Shown piece after piece: positions 45,440 through 55,162 of a stretch of 64,000 nt of DNA. Both the position numbers and the translations under genes were made by a program. The stretch is from Eretmocerus hayati (Eukaryota > Arthropoda > Insecta > Hymenoptera > Aphelinidae). The DNA lies in contig CM056744.1 in the NCBI GenBank assembly GCA_029851415.1, positions 69,310,172-69,374,171 of the forward strand, read 5' to 3'. The stretch's first letter is position 1. Each line of letters begins with the position of its first letter. Under the pieces are notes generated by a model that was not told the origin of the DNA, did not search any database, and saw only the letters and a list, made by a program, of their open reading frames with translations.

Positions 45440-48400
45440 CACAACGAGACCATCGATACACTTTTTTTCACACTTTGAGACGAGCCGATCTGAGTGGCAC
45501 CGAGGAAAAGCAATAAAAGCCAACTCGCCCATACATCCAAACCCATTGATAGAGTCGCTTATTCCTCCAAAACGCGAGCACGTGCGTCCCATCGCGGTCA
45601 TACCGCATCAGTCGAGCGACAGCCGATCAACAAGAAAGTCACACTTTCGAGCCGCTCAAGCAATAGCCGATCCCCACAAATAGTGCAATTCGCGAGTGAC
45701 GTGCAGGCAATGATTGTTCACGAGTGATAACCCCTGTTTGCTCCCCACGCGCTATTCCGATTACACCCAACTGCAGCGAGACCCCTCTCCCTCCCTTCGA
45801 GATAAAAAAAAAAAGAAAAAAAAAAGTAAAATGACTAATCCTCCCGATAGAGACCGCTCCGCCTTCGATCATTCCGAATCGGTACTTGGAATGGAAGCGA
45901 AGAAGCGCTTATCAATTTGGCTATCGAGCCAGAAGAGTATAATATCGATGTACTAGCTATCCAGGAGACGAGATGACCTGATGAGGAAGAACTGAGAGTA
46001 GGACGCTACACATACTTTGGTGGGGGTACAACAAAGCGCGCTCTGGGTACAGGTTTCTTGGTCAAAACCACACTATTTCCCTTTATTGAAGACTACTCCT
46101 TCATCAACAATCGCATATCTGCCCTCCTGTTGCGAACCAGGCCGTTTAATCACACTATCTCCAATGTTCACACACCTACCGAGAGTGCCGAAGAGGAGGA
46201 TGAAGACAACTTCTACACAGACCTAGCGGCACACTTCGATCGCACTCGTGGCAGCCTAAATACAAAAATCGTCTTGGGAGATTTCAATGCTAAAATTGGC
46301 AGGGAACCTCTATATCAAGCGGTCACAGGCACCCAAAGTTTACATGCCATAAGTAATGGAAATGGGATTAAGGCTATTGGATTTGCAACTACTAGAAATT
46401 TAGTGATGAGAAGCACAGCATTTGGCAGGAAGGATATCCATAATCACACATGGGCCTGCCCAAATGGTAGAGACGCGAATCAAATAGACCATGTGATGAT
46501 TGATAGAATGCGACAATCAGCCATCACTAACGTAAGATCATACCGCGAAGCTTTCGGTAACTCGGACCACTATTTAGTCGCCGTTGACATGAGAGACAAA
46601 GTTCAACACCAAAGACAGAACGATAATGGCGTGAAACCCATCAAATTCGACCTCGAAAACCTAGAGAAACCGGAAGTCAGGGCAGAATATAGAGATAAGA
46701 TCACACAAAACATCCAATCGCGAACATTAGAACAACAGAACCCTCACAACGTGGTACAAACAGTCGACCATCAATATGACTCTCTCAAAAAGGTCATTTT
46801 AGATGCGGCAATATCCACGATAGGCCAGGCAAGAAAGGTAAGAGAACAGCCCTGGCCAGACGATGAGTGTAGAGCCCAACGGAACGAACTCAGTGAAGCG
46901 TGGCGAAAACGGGTAGGAAATCGAAACGGAACAGATCACGTCCAACCTTCAATAACACAGAGAGAATACAATGAATTTATCAAACAGAAAAAGCGAGCCA
47001 TCTCAAGAGGAAAATCGCGAGAATCCAAGAACACCTCAAGAAGAGAAACACGTGGTTAGGTTTTCGGGAGCTAGATAATTTAAGGAACTCTCGGAAATCG
47101 GACACTAAAGTCATAAAAAACGACGCGGGAGAACCACTCACAAATGAATCGGAAATACTCAAGCAGTGTAGAGAATATTTTGACCGTCTTCTCAACGTTA
47201 ACCGTAGCCGAATCGAGATCCATGCGAAAGTCCACACGGTAGAACCGCTAGTCCCAGCCCCATCCCAAGCAGAAGTTAGAAATGCAATACGTCGACTGAA
47301 AAATAACAAGGCATCGGGAATCGACTCAATACCTGCAGAACTCTTTAGGCACGGGGGCATCCGGCTTGCAACCCAAGTACACGTACTCATTCAACGGATC
47401 TGGGAGGAAGAAAAAATCCCAGAAGAGTGGAAAAACCTGATCATAATCCCACTCTTCGAAAAAGGCGATAAAAGAGACTGTAACAACTACCGCGGCATGT
47501 CACTTCTCATCACGTGCTATAAAATTTTGTCCAATATTCTCATAACAAGGCTTACTCAGTACGTCAACTCAGTAGTAGGGGACTACCAGGCAGGCTTTCG
47601 ACAAAACAGATCGACAACAGACCAAATCTTCACAATACGACAAATCCAAGAGAAGAAGTGGGAGGGGGGAGAACCAGTGCACCACTTATTCATCGATTTT
47701 GAGAAAGCGTACGATTCGGTCGACAAATCCAAAATATACTTCATTCTCAAATTTTTGGGTATACCGAGTAAGCTAGTGAGAATGATAGAAACTACACTGG
47801 AGGGGACAAAAGGGAGAGTAAGGATCGGGCAAAGCCTATCGGAGCCATTTATCATTGAGAACGGTCTGAAACAGGGAGACGCGATTTCACCTCCATTGTT
47901 CAACTTCATCCTAGAATATGTTATCAGACAGCTAGTACAAAGCACGAAAGGTCTCCCAATGATCGGGGTTCACCAGCTCATCCAGGTCCTAGGATACGCG
48001 GACGACCTGGACGTTATCGGGGATAGTAAAGAAGCCGTGACACATAACGCTGAGATTATCATCGAGGGAGCGAAAGAGCTCGGATTGGAAGTTAGCGAAG
48101 ACAAAACAAAATTCATGGGATCAGACAGGAACCCAGACATACACGACACTGAATTTTTACAGGCCGGAAACTTCCCGTTTGGAGCCCTACCAAACTTCAA
48201 ATATCTCGGTGCGATAATTAATAAGAATAACAACATCAACGAAGAAGTCGCCAATAGAATCAACGCGGGTTCCAAGAGCTACAACTTTATCCGAAAACTA
48301 CTGCGAAATAAGCTACTGACACGCGAGTCAAAGCTCACCTTGTACAAAAGCATAGTCCGGTCGGTGGTTTTATACGGGTGCGAAACATGGGTACTAACAA

Positions 48401-49055
48401 AGGGACAAATGTGCGAACTCGCGTCCTTCGAGAATAAAATCCTGAGAAGCATTTTCGGAATGAAATTAGACACGAGGACTGGTCACTGGAGGAGACTACA
48501 CAACAATGAACTCGACAGACTGTACCGAACTCCGCGAATAGTACAAATGATCAAAATTCAACGAGCCAGATGGGCGGGACACGTAGCCAGGATGGGTGAG
48601 GGTAGAATGGCTCGCGAAGTCATGGAAAGTCATGTCAAACTTCCAAGATCACCGGGTCGACCCCGGATACGATGGAATGATAAGGTACGGGAAGACATGG
48701 CGGAAGTAGGGTGCAACAGAAGGGAGTGGACAGCACAAGCACGAAACAGGTCTATATGGCGACAATACGTCGATGCGTTAAGAAGAACAACCTGAAAACC
48801 CGTTTCCCCTTCTATGGTCGCGGGGGCGAGAGCGTATGCGTGGCGAGCGGGCCTCTCCATCAAGAACATTTGAATGCAGCTGCGTACCAATCCTCAATTT
48901 CGCCTAGACACGACCACCCCCTTGGCTGCTTCCATCCAACTCTCCAGTGGCCAAGGGACGTGGTTGCGGCCATAAGACCACCGAGTCTTCGAGAGCCTTA
49001 TATGGGCGTTTCTCTGGAACTTTTACACCGGCTGGAATACAGCTATGGATGATGA
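45440..49055 (+). mobile_element. RTE-like LINE, degraded
   Basis: A single long coding region with AP endonuclease then reverse transcriptase and no RNase H, followed by about 250 bp of 3' region ending near a GATGATGATATAAG short repeat, as RTE-clade elements often do. A leader of about 450 bp precedes the coding part. The 5' and 3' limits are approximate. Confidence 0.75.
45880..48795 (+). pseudogene. RTE-like polyprotein: endonuclease and reverse transcriptase, frameshifted
   Basis: The endonuclease part is visible from about 45925 (DVLAIQETR, VLGDFNAKIGRE, NQIDHVMIDR, GNSDHYLVAVDMRD). It has TGA at 45974-45976 and needs a frame change near 45920. A second frame change near 47010 leads to SGIDSIPAELFRHGG, CNNYRGMSLL, GDYQAGFRQNRSTTDQIF, FIDFEKAYDSVD, GLKQGDAISPPLFNF and the catalytic GYADDLDVIG. 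The end (LYGCETWVLT, RARWAGHVARMGEGR, GRPRIRWND) is typical of RTE-like proteins. At least three lesions: not active. Confidence 0.87.
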
Positions 49056-49829
49056 TATAAGAGAACAATCAAATCTATCGGTCCCAATCGAAGTAGAAAT
49101 ATCATCATTCAAGTCTCAATATGAGATATGTTTGGCCTCTGTATGATCAGAAAAAGTTGACTCGTTCTAGCTGACTCAAAGAGAGAAAATGTGGGGAAAA
49201 TCCTGTGGAAATACTTGGTACTCTCGTGCAGTCTCACGGATATTCTGGTGATGCCGCGCTGTTTTTCGGGTTGATTCAAGCTGCATTTGGTGGAGGATAT
49301 ATTGAAGAGAAATGACCCCAAGACGCGATGGTGTGCTACCAATTCAGCCAAAACTGTATGACTTCGAAAATTGGGAATAAAAAATCAATCATGTCTCGTT
49401 CAACTCAAAGATGATTACGCCAAGCTCCTGCCGTGACTCTGAACGCAATTTTTGAAATGCGTATCTAAAATGGATGCAATTGCGAATATTTTGCGACGAG
49501 TCTCATGTTGGTGCGATATTTTTGTCTAGAATACGACCGTTCTGAAGTGAGATAGAATAAACGTGACTCACGAAAAAAATTCAGTTTTTCTCATCCCACA
49601 TTGGCGGATCGAGCTCCACGTTGATAAAACCAATTGTGATCGGATACCCTGACCTTACAAAGCTGCAAAAAGCCCAAGGCATTCTTTGAAATTGCCAATT
49701 TTGCCAAATGATTGCTTAGGAAATTCTGGAAAATCGGCGAAAAACTACTTTTTGTTCGACTCCTTAACGTGATTTTGACGATACCACTTACTCGATATGC
49801 AAAAGTTATTAGCAAAAGGCAAAAGTTCC
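49056..49829. other. No recognisable feature
   Basis: Unique-looking sequence between the LINE and the inverted block at 49830; short frames only. Confidence 0.45.
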
Positions 49830-50345
49830 AGAGAAACGCTCATATATCATATCAATCTTATGATAATTGATCGATGGAATCGGCTTGCTCAGATAGGACT
49901 TCCAAAGGTGAGCCCATTGAAACTGAAACGAAAATGTATATTGTTGCTCGGGGTGTGTGAAAAAACTGACTCTGATTTTATTTAGTACAAAGCTACATTA
50001 ATCGAAAATTACGAAGAGTATCAAATGTCTTATAGTTAATCAATTATGTCAATTCTAATCAGCACAAAGTAGGCTCGAATGTGATACCCATAGTTAGAAT
50101 TCAATTTTTTTAAATCATAGAATGATTTTTATATGACGAAATTTTTCACGTGAATTCATTAACTATTGGATATTTGATTCTCTTCGTAAATTCGACTGAT
50201 GTAGCTTTGTACTAAGTGAGATCAGAGTCAGTTTTTCCACACACCCTGAGCAACAATGTACATTCTCATTTCAGCTTTAATGGTCTAATCTTTGAAAGTC
50301 CTATCTGAGCAAGCCGATTCCATCGATCATTCATTATAAGATTAT
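49830..50345. repeat. Inverted repeat of about 500 bp
   Basis: The segment from ATGATAATTGATCGATGGAA near 49860 through ACTCTGATTTTATTTAGTAC near 49970 is mirrored by 50180-50330 (GTACTAAGTGAGATCAGAGT, GATTCCATCGATCAT). The centre is near 50090. It abuts the right arm of the large inverted repeat. Confidence 0.7.
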
Positions 50346-51030
50346 GCAATTTAATATGATTGTGAGAAGTTCAATTAATTCGACAGCTTTGACTGCGATA
50401 CTGACTTTGTTCGACACCGGTACTGATGACTCTGCCCATCTGTACACCAAGGGCCTAGCCCGACTTGGTTTTTTCATGAAAAGGCTGAACGATCCAGCCT
50501 TTTTACGAAAAGGCTAGGCAGATGGTGTGACAAAGTGGAAAGGATGAGCACTGACACGATCGGCCGGCTCTTCATGAAGAGCCTAGGATTTCCACGAAAA
50601 GGCTGATTTCACCAAGAGCCTGCGACATATACACGTTCTCGAAATGAAACCCACGACATGTGTCGCTCTGAGCATTGTTCTTCACTTGATCTGTTGACAC
50701 GTGACGACATCATAGGCATCTTCTCTCGACTAAAGGCACATTTTGAGAGAATTGGAGGGATGTATTCTCGATGCTCGATTTTCTTACACTCTTGGAGTAT
50801 CAGTTGATTTCGAGTATTCATACCCGTCATCATGCAGAGATCGAGATCAGAATCCACGAAGCATCTATCCTTCAGTCCCCATGTATCAACCACTTCGTGG
50901 GCCGGGAGAATGATGTTCGAAACTTGGATCCTGCACGCCTGCCGTGCCAAATTTTGCAAAATATAGAAATTAGATATTCCACCAGGGCCGGGTCCCATGA
51001 AGTCCCATGGGATCCCACGGAATTATTTTC
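50345..51030 (+). repeat. Dispersed repeat copy C: right arm of the large inverted repeat
   Basis: 50345-50640 pairs with 44562-44838 (shared GCCCATCTGTACACCAAGGG, GATCGGCCGGCTCTTCATGA). 50636-51030 matches the second half of copy A (from about 3500). The first half, about 700 bp, is missing here, with a clean junction at ACATATACACGTTCTC. Outer end GGGATCCCACGG. Confidence 0.75.
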
Positions 51031-51849
51031 AATAAGCTTGCCACTCATCATGAACGCACTCTATCTTAAGAGCTTCCACTTTCGTGTTCAGCAGCTCTGC
51101 GTACGTAAGAAATCATAGTTTTTGGCCCACTATAATGGGATGGTATCAAAGCAAAATTAGTAAATTGCTTCTTGGAATTAAAAAAAGTTTCGCCGTGTAG
51201 GGGCCTATCTGGCTGCGTATTCGGTTCTAATACTTAAACATATAGGGGAGAGTGAGGCGAAATTCGACGGATATTGCAGTGGGGCTATCTGACGATACTC
51301 GCGGCTGGGCGCGCTGTGGAACTTTGAAGTTCAACTATTGAATAGATTCGAAAACAATTTTCAGACCCCTAGGTCTCAGGGTTCATACTTATTCTTGAAG
51401 TTCAAAAATAGAGATCTCTCCGAATTCGCCCCGCGCTTGGGAGCACCTCTGACGAATTTTGGGGGCAAATTTAGACAGCCTCTCGGAATCGAGGTATACG
51501 GCAATATTCTCCGCCTATTTGAGTCGTTTTTATTCACCGAAACACGTGGCAATAACCCAAAATCAAGAGGAGACCCATCCGTGACCTTTACATCCTTCTA
51601 TAGCCTCAACAAGCGGGCCATTTTTATATCATTCTTTGACATTATTGGAAAAGGCGCTTCATTGATGCACTATGCTCTTCAACAATCAGCAATCGACTCG
51701 CAGCGTCTGAGAGTCGACTTTCATTCGCTCTTCTTCGAATTGGATGTATCCTTACTCGCCCTGAATAAACAATCTGAATGATAGAGTGTGACAATCAACC
51801 CAGTATCAGCGAACGCGACAGTGAAACTGGAAAAATCGAGCACAATCTT
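51031..51849. other. Unassigned flank left of the Polinton
   Basis: A 147-codon plus-strand frame (51338-51781) has no recognisable motif and no promoter signature; I do not call it a gene. Confidence 0.4.
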
Positions 51850-52080
51850 GAGTAGTATAGCTAAGTGCGTTCTGGTGCAGCACTAGAACGCACAGTGCAT
51901 TCTAGTGCAGTTGCACTAGAACGCACTTAGGCTTTCTGATGCAACGCATTCAAAGTCTCGCAGGCTTTCTGGCGCTTGCACTAGAACGCACTTAGGCTTT
52001 CTGATGCAACGCAAGAAAAAGTCCCAGATCATTCAAATTCCCATAGGCTTTCTAATGCAATGCATCCAACTACTGTAAGT
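51850..52080. repeat. Short direct and inverted repeats, possibly within the Polinton left terminus
   Basis: TTGCACTAGAACGCACTTAG is present near 51913 and in variant form at 51974, each followed by GCTTTCTGATGCAACGCA; a related copy is GGCTTTCTAATGCAATGCA near 52051. AAGTGCGTTCTRGTGC near 51863 is inverted relative to them. Polinton ends are long inverted repeats, but the right end is outside the window, so this assignment is only positional. Confidence 0.4.
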
Positions 52081-52138
52081 CTCGCTTCTTCTTCTCAAAG
52101 GTTCTGTTTAGAACCCCATGAGGTGAAACGATGTCTCA

Positions 52139-52333
52139 TCATTCAGCATACCACGTGCTTTTCCCTTTATCGGATTTTTTCATTTTATCATACTTATAAT
52201 TGGTATAAGAGTTGGAATTTTGGGAGGATGATTTCTCAGGTTTCTCTTTCCACATAGACTGTCCTCTTTTCTTCTGCTCTTCATCCAGAAGAAGAGTTCG
52301 CTCCTGAGAGTTGTTGCTGCTTCCGTTTCCCAT
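52139..52333 (-). CDS. Small protein with N-myristoylation consensus (64 aa)
   Basis: Starts MGNGSSNNSQERTLLLDEEQ. Gly2 with Ser6 fits the eukaryotic N-myristoylation consensus (MGxxxS). The rest is Lys/Ser/Asn-rich and probably disordered (KYDKMKKSDKGK). It has its own TATAAAT (52373) and TCATT initiator (A at 52341), giving an 8-base leader, exactly the arrangement of its upstream neighbour at 52377-52547. I know no homologue. By inference it is a lipid-anchored membrane protein of the Polinton. The last gene of the leftward series. Confidence 0.6.
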   Translation of the reverse strand: MGNGSSNNSQERTLLLDEEQKKRGQSMWKEKPEKSSSQNSNSYTNYKYDKMKKSDKGKSTWYAE

Positions 52334-52376
52334 GATGGAATGAAAGAAGACAGCAATGTATCATCAATTTATAGTT

Positions 52377-52547
52377 TTAATCGCAAACATCATATTCCTC
52401 GCCATTCTCGCCATATTGACGACAGTAAGGGTGTCTTGGCCGGGGTATGGCGGGTGCTTCGAAAGGGTTGGTGTACTTTCGAAGTCGTTTTTCCAACTCA
52501 TCTTTTGAGAGCTTGCGCTCCTTGACCTTACTCAAGCCACACCCCAT
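52377..52547 (-). CDS. Small protein with N-myristoylation consensus (56 aa)
   Basis: ATG at 52547 to TAA at 52377-52379. It begins MGCGLSKVKERKLS: Gly2 and Ser6 for myristoylation, Cys3 for possible palmitoylation, Lys7 favourable. Then KDELEKRLRKYTNPFEAP and a Pro/Tyr-rich C-terminus ending YDVCD. The upstream signals are TATAAAT at 52587 and TCATT with A at 52555. The stretch CATTCCATCATGGG before and over the start is identical in the next gene. Dual-acylated starts like this direct proteins to membranes; a role in envelopment, entry or host membrane association is speculation. No homologue known to me. Confidence 0.6.
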   Translation of the reverse strand: MGCGLSKVKERKLSKDELEKRLRKYTNPFEAPAIPRPRHPYCRQYGENGEEYDVCD

Positions 52548-52571
52548 GATGGAATGAAGAGAATATCCAGC

Positions 52572-53096
52572 TCACTCGCTATTTATATCCTCCCACTCCA
52601 TCTCCTCCACCCAATCTTGAGAATGATCCCTGATGAATTTCTTGATGAGTTCAACGTTGTGAAGTGCACAAACTGCTTTTCGAGCTTTAGGATGATGCGT
52701 GCAGACTGTGACATGTTTCTGATTGTACAGAGCATCTAATGATAGATATCCAGACTCCGTGATGTCACGCACTTTGAAACCAAAGCGCTCCAACCATTCT
52801 TTATTGATTGAACCTTTGACAATGATGGACTCGGCGTCTTGTAAAAGCTCTCGGAGAACGTGACCTACTTGAGTGTAAGAGACGTCTCCAGAATGCCAAG
52901 GAATGCCATGATAGTTTCTCTCAAGCCACGAATTTTGTCTTATATATTTCTGAGACAATCTTTTCAGAGGAAAAGGCTCTTTGAAGAGGAAGACAAGAGC
53001 CTCGGAATCGGTTCTAAGAGGAGCTATCGCGAGCTCTTTCAAAACAAAATCATTGACAGGCTGTTTGAAGCCTTGCATGTCTACGACGAACGCCAT
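52572..53096 (-). CDS. Conserved 174-aa protein, possible DEDD-exonuclease-like fold
   Basis: Starts MAFVVDMQGFKQPVNDFVLK. The arrangement of an acidic residue after a hydrophobic strand (VVDMQGF) followed by KELAI, then IIVKGSINKEWLERFG and a Cys/His segment (TVCTHHPKARKAVCALHNVE) recalls the RNase H-like fold of DEDD exonucleases and similar unnamed proteins in insect genomes, but the second acidic residue of motif I is not obvious. An initiator TCAGT (A at 53109) lies 13 bases before the ATG; a TATA box is weak. It follows the Cys-rich gene by 32 bases. Function unknown; the fold is my inference. Confidence 0.7.
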   Translation of the reverse strand: MAFVVDMQGFKQPVNDFVLKELAIAPLRTDSEALVFLFKEPFPLKRLSQKYIRQNSWLERNYHGIPWHSGDVSYTQVGHVLRELLQDAESIIVKGSINKEWLERFGFKVRDITESGYLSLDALYNQKHVTVCTHHPKARKAVCALHNVELIKKFIRDHSQDWVEEMEWEDINSE

Positions 53097-53128
53097 CTCA
53101 AGATATACTGAGCAGTAAGTTGCTCCAC

Positions 53129-53722
53129 TTAATAATTGAGGTGAGCGTATTCACAATCGGAATCATGATCGAATACACCGATACCTCTAGTATTATGGAA
53201 GCCTCTATATTTCAAAGTTTGAACTTTGTAATGTTTAGGACATCGTGTATCGTGAGACTCGCATCTTTTATCACGGTCACTCTCATTGGATATTCCAAAG
53301 CGTATGTGATAGATGTCATTGTCAAGGATGATCTTCAAAAGATCTGCAACTCTAATATCGTAATAGACTTTCTCATCCCAGAAGTCACAATTAAGACGGT
53401 GCGGATAGGGGCATTTCGGATCAACACAGACCTTATAAATATAGTCGATTGACTGGAAGCAAATTTTTCTCCTGAAATAACCTAGAAGAGTCACATAAAA
53501 CCTGAGGGTAGTGGCGTCTTTCAATAGATCAATCACGCTCATCATCTCCTCCAGGTACTGTGATTCATATTCAGAATGATCTCGTTCTTTGAACTTGATG
53601 ATCATCTGGATGATTCGTTGCCATGCCAGACCTTCGAGTGATTTCTTAAAATCAGGATAGAATTGACAATCTGGAATTCGACAGTTGGTTTCCCTACAGC
53701 AGAGACCTTCTTTGCTCGACAT
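53129..53722 (-). CDS. Cys/His-rich protein with CCCH-like knuckles (197 aa)
   Basis: Four Cys/His clusters are visible: LCCRETNCRIPDCQFYP near the start, CVDPKCPYPHRLNC in the middle, KRCESHDTRCPKHYK, and DHDSDCEYAHLNY at the end. The CxxxxCxxxH and CxYxH spacing resembles CCCH zinc fingers, suggesting nucleic-acid or protein binding. The frame is open to an ATG at 53764, inside the capsid gene. TATAAT (53783) and initiator candidates (A at 53750 or 53735) put the transcript start downstream of that ATG, so I prefer Met at 53722. Family not recognised. Confidence 0.65.
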   Translation of the reverse strand: MSSKEGLCCRETNCRIPDCQFYPDFKKSLEGLAWQRIIQMIIKFKERDHSEYESQYLEEMMSVIDLLKDATTLRFYVTLLGYFRRKICFQSIDYIYKVCVDPKCPYPHRLNCDFWDEKVYYDIRVADLLKIILDNDIYHIRFGISNESDRDKRCESHDTRCPKHYKVQTLKYRGFHNTRGIGVFDHDSDCEYAHLNY

Positions 53723-53744
53723 CTCGAGAGCAACTGAAACAGCT

Positions 53745-54983
53745 CTAGATGACTTTGCGCACATCCCCGCTCATGGGATTATACTCGATAATTCGATCAT
53801 GTATAATCAGGCAATAAGCCGACGTATTGTCTGGGAAGTTCTCCCGCGATTCAATTTCTAAGCGAACGTCAACTGGTGCATTCTTCAGAGTTTCACTTTG
53901 TTTGGAACAGTCCAAAACTATGAGAGGGACATTCGTGATGAACTGCTTCTTATCCAAAATGGGTTCCGGATCTCTACCATAGTACGCGCTTTGGAAGTGG
54001 ACATACATATCGTAAAGTATCGCATACTGATTTCTCGTTATGTCCAAATTCAGATTACCGTAAGGATAATATTGAGAATTGAGGAAAAGTTTGACATCAC
54101 TGATATTACAGTGATCAAAAAGACTCGCATTCTTGTCCTTCCTATTCTTCCTAGCTGTTTGAAAGCCAAGGACAATAAAACGTGGCTTCTCCAATTGATT
54201 TGACGTTTTCACAGTCCATACGTGTTTTGAAGTGGTCGGGAGGGTAGGATACTCAAAGAGTTCCCAGGATCGGAAACTCATTGCCATCGCCTTGCTTCTC
54301 TGTAGTTGATTAAGCATTTTGATTCTGAGTTGGTTGGATGGTGTCACGTATGGCATAAGCCACTCGATTTTATCCAATTCGATCTGCCACTGATCCCATG
54401 TCACCACTGCCGGTGTTCCGACGTTATAAGATGTCGATAGTACAGCATTGACATCAGTATTAGATCTTTGAAGAATCAATTCATGTTTGGCATTAACGAC
54501 TACTTTTCGATAGTCCTCTGCGAAACCTAGGATTTTATTCAGAGGAATGCATATATCAAAACGTCCATCTTCATCAATGATGCTTTTAGTTTCCTCAATA
54601 TCTAACCATCCTGCGTTCTCCATATTTTGTCGCGGATTGAAGGATATCCATCCTTTCATCAAACTAGTGATACCGACGTTTCTACAGCGATCCACCTCTA
54701 TCGCGTTAATTTCATAACGGATGCTGGAAAAGAGATGACATGGAGCATTGTTCACGAACTTGGTGTGCGATGCTGTGGTACCAGACGTTACTCTCAATCG
54801 ACCAATCATATGGAGTGAGCTTTTGGAAGGTAACAGACAAAGATCTTGATGTTGAATCGATATCCGAATTTCGTCATTATTACCATAATTCGCTCCTGTG
54901 TAAGGTTGATGAGCGTGAATTTCATAGTGAGAAATATCATCGTCGAAAACGACGGGTGAGTGAATGTCTAGGATGTCTTCCAT
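53745..54983 (-). CDS. MCP: Polinton major capsid protein (double jelly-roll)
   Basis: 412 aa, intact. It carries the recognisable Polinton hexon segments: PRFIVLGFQTARKNRK, NASLFDHCNISDVKLFLNSQ, YPYGNLNLDI and VPLIVLDCSKQ. By family it is a double jelly-roll capsomer related to adenovirus hexon. The start at 54983 is supported by TATAAAAG (55136) with a TCAGT initiator (A at 55103): from that point the first ATG is 54983, while an ATG at 55119 lies upstream of the transcript start. It overlaps the next gene's longest frame by 20 bases. Preceded by the penton gene, as expected for a morphogenesis cluster. Confidence 0.9.
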   Translation of the reverse strand: MEDILDIHSPVVFDDDISHYEIHAHQPYTGANYGNNDEIRISIQHQDLCLLPSKSSLHMIGRLRVTSGTTASHTKFVNNAPCHLFSSIRYEINAIEVDRCRNVGITSLMKGWISFNPRQNMENAGWLDIEETKSIIDEDGRFDICIPLNKILGFAEDYRKVVVNAKHELILQRSNTDVNAVLSTSYNVGTPAVVTWDQWQIELDKIEWLMPYVTPSNQLRIKMLNQLQRSKAMAMSFRSWELFEYPTLPTTSKHVWTVKTSNQLEKPRFIVLGFQTARKNRKDKNASLFDHCNISDVKLFLNSQYYPYGNLNLDITRNQYAILYDMYVHFQSAYYGRDPEPILDKKQFITNVPLIVLDCSKQSETLKNAPVDVRLEIESRENFPDNTSAYCLIIHDRIIEYNPMSGDVRKVI

Positions 54984-55128
54984 TCTTTTTGAAACAACAG
55001 ATGAAAATGCACGTTAATTTCCACCAGGCTTTACGCGGAAACCGTGGCTTTTGAGGAACTGAACGTTTTGCCGTGTTAGCGCTTTGAGAGCTCGACGACG
55101 ACTGACCGTAGAGTGACATGGTGCACTG

Positions 55129-55136
55129 CTTTTATA
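55129..55136 (-). promoter_or_regulatory. TATA box of the major capsid gene
   Basis: TATAAAAG on the minus strand, 33 bases before the A of a TCAGT initiator at 55103. It lies in the 180-bp gap after the penton gene and places the transcript start inside the frame beginning at 55119, ruling that frame out. Confidence 0.7.
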
Positions 55137-55162
55137 CCCTCGGCCGTGATAAGCGATCCCCA

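Noticed and set aside
51338..51781. 147-codon frame left of the Polinton as an extra Polinton gene
   Set aside because: Opposite orientation to the adjacent gene series, no TATA/initiator pair and no recognisable motif.
54937..55119. A 60-codon frame starting MSLYGQSSSSS just before the capsid gene, possible N-terminus of the capsid
   Set aside because: TATAAAAG at 55136 and the TCAGT initiator put the transcript start at about 55103, downstream of its ATG; the first ATG in the transcript is the capsid start at 54983.
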